NCBI GenBank assembly: GCA_003344405.1
Contig: NOWV01000122.1
Coordinates: 124,001 to 188,000, forward strand
DNA length: 64,000 nt
Origin: Trichoplax sp. H2
Taxonomy: Eukaryota; Placozoa; Uniplacotomia; Trichoplacea
Direction of reading: 5' to 3'
Numbering within the stretch: position 1 is the first letter of the stretch; each line of letters opens with the position of its first letter. Positions 63,251 to 64,000 of the stretch are shown one piece after another. Under the pieces are notes generated by a model. It worked only from the letters and a program-made list of their open reading frames with translations, made no database searches and had not been told where the DNA came from. The position numbers and the translations under genes were made by a program.

Positions 63251-64000
63251 TGGCAGTAGACTCGTGGTATAGTTTCTACAATAGTTCTAACATTTCCTCG
63301 TTACAAATTTCAGTTTATATCAATAGCATATAAAATTAGCGTTCTGTAATACAAGATCACGATTTCGTGCTAACGTCTTGATTCTTCAGAATTTAATAGG
63401 GGATAAACAAGGTCTTGCATATGATTCAGTTAATGATATCGATACCTGTCAACTAGTACTGCGGAGTAAATATCTTCATAGCTAAGCTAGTAATTCTTAT
63501 AGAAATGAAATTCAAATGCCAGAAATAAAGCTAGATTCTGAAGCTTTAACATTAAATTGATTTTTAACATTGAATTAGAATAGTCTCAACGGATAGAGGA
63601 TGCATAAGAATTGATAACTAAATCTTTTAATTACGGCTGTTACTGTTACTTATCATCGAGCAATTAATTATAAAAAATTAGTTTTAGCGCGATTATGTAC
63701 AACCCTATATCCTACGTAATTGAAGATAGCAATACTACTTAGGAGATTTTTTTCATGAATCGAAAATTTATTATACTTTGACAGCTATTAGAATTTGTAA
63801 ATTTATACGTATCATTTATACTTTCAAGGGCATCCAGTATTAAGTTTGTAGATATTCTTTAGTTTAATTAAGATATAATTATGATATAAGTTATTTTTTA
63901 TCTTAGATCTCAGGAAAATATCCTAACACCGGAGTATTTCTATCGGTAAGACATTGACTAAAACATTCTTACTTTCTCTTGTTCTTATAACAGTATCAAT
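63251..64000. other. No feature seen
   Basis: AT-rich sequence to the window edge; no open frame, repeat or RNA gene recognised. Confidence 0.5.

Overview
This window reads as nuclear DNA of an animal, most probably an early-branching one, with a placozoan (Trichoplax/Hoilungia type) the best guess. Reasons: AT-rich sequence, many short exons with GT...AG introns of roughly 50-600 bp, clear orthologues of the metazoan genes AMMECR1 and pICln (CLNS1A), three seven-transmembrane receptor genes and a secreted peptide precursor. The placozoan assignment is inference. No operons, CRISPR arrays, rRNAs or tRNAs were seen.

Layout. (1) 1-19946, plus strand: a gene whose main exon is open for about 18 kb (6,023 codons) of Ala/Glu-rich 11-residue coiled-coil repeats. 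Four further exons can be spliced in frame after it; they end in a domain resembling the dynein heavy-chain stalk and microtubule-binding region, giving a predicted protein of about 6,380 aa. (2) 21932-26348, minus: complete five-exon AMMECR1-like gene with a 3.2-kb repeat-bearing first intron. (3) 26500-28290: tandem array of ~400-bp units with hairpins, lying between the divergently transcribed AMMECR1 and pICln genes. (4) 29044-31690, plus: complete seven-exon pICln gene, with seven copies of a ~162-bp tandem repeat in intron 2. (5) 33003-37982 and 39108-43520, both minus: two tandem 13-exon genes for small receptors resembling the class E (cAMP-receptor-like) family, with identical exon phases. 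(6) 44040-44810: repeat cluster with CTGTACAG-rich palindromic DNA and a 151-bp near-perfect inverted repeat. (7) 46411-47129, plus: two-exon secreted precursor, acidic in exon 1 and extremely arginine-rich in exon 2. (8) 47130-57903: long AT-rich stretch without a convincing gene, with an LTR-like repeat and a degenerate tandem repeat. (9) 57904-58980, minus: intronless rhodopsin-class GPCR. (10) 58981-64000: no gene seen; further copies of dispersed repeats.

The genes do not form an obvious pathway. All multi-exon models were built by reading splice sites and checking phase by hand; they are predictions, with protein families recognised from motifs and not from a database search. The two candidates for something undescribed are the giant hendecad-repeat protein with its dynein-stalk-like C-terminus, and the charge-split arginine-rich secreted precursor.
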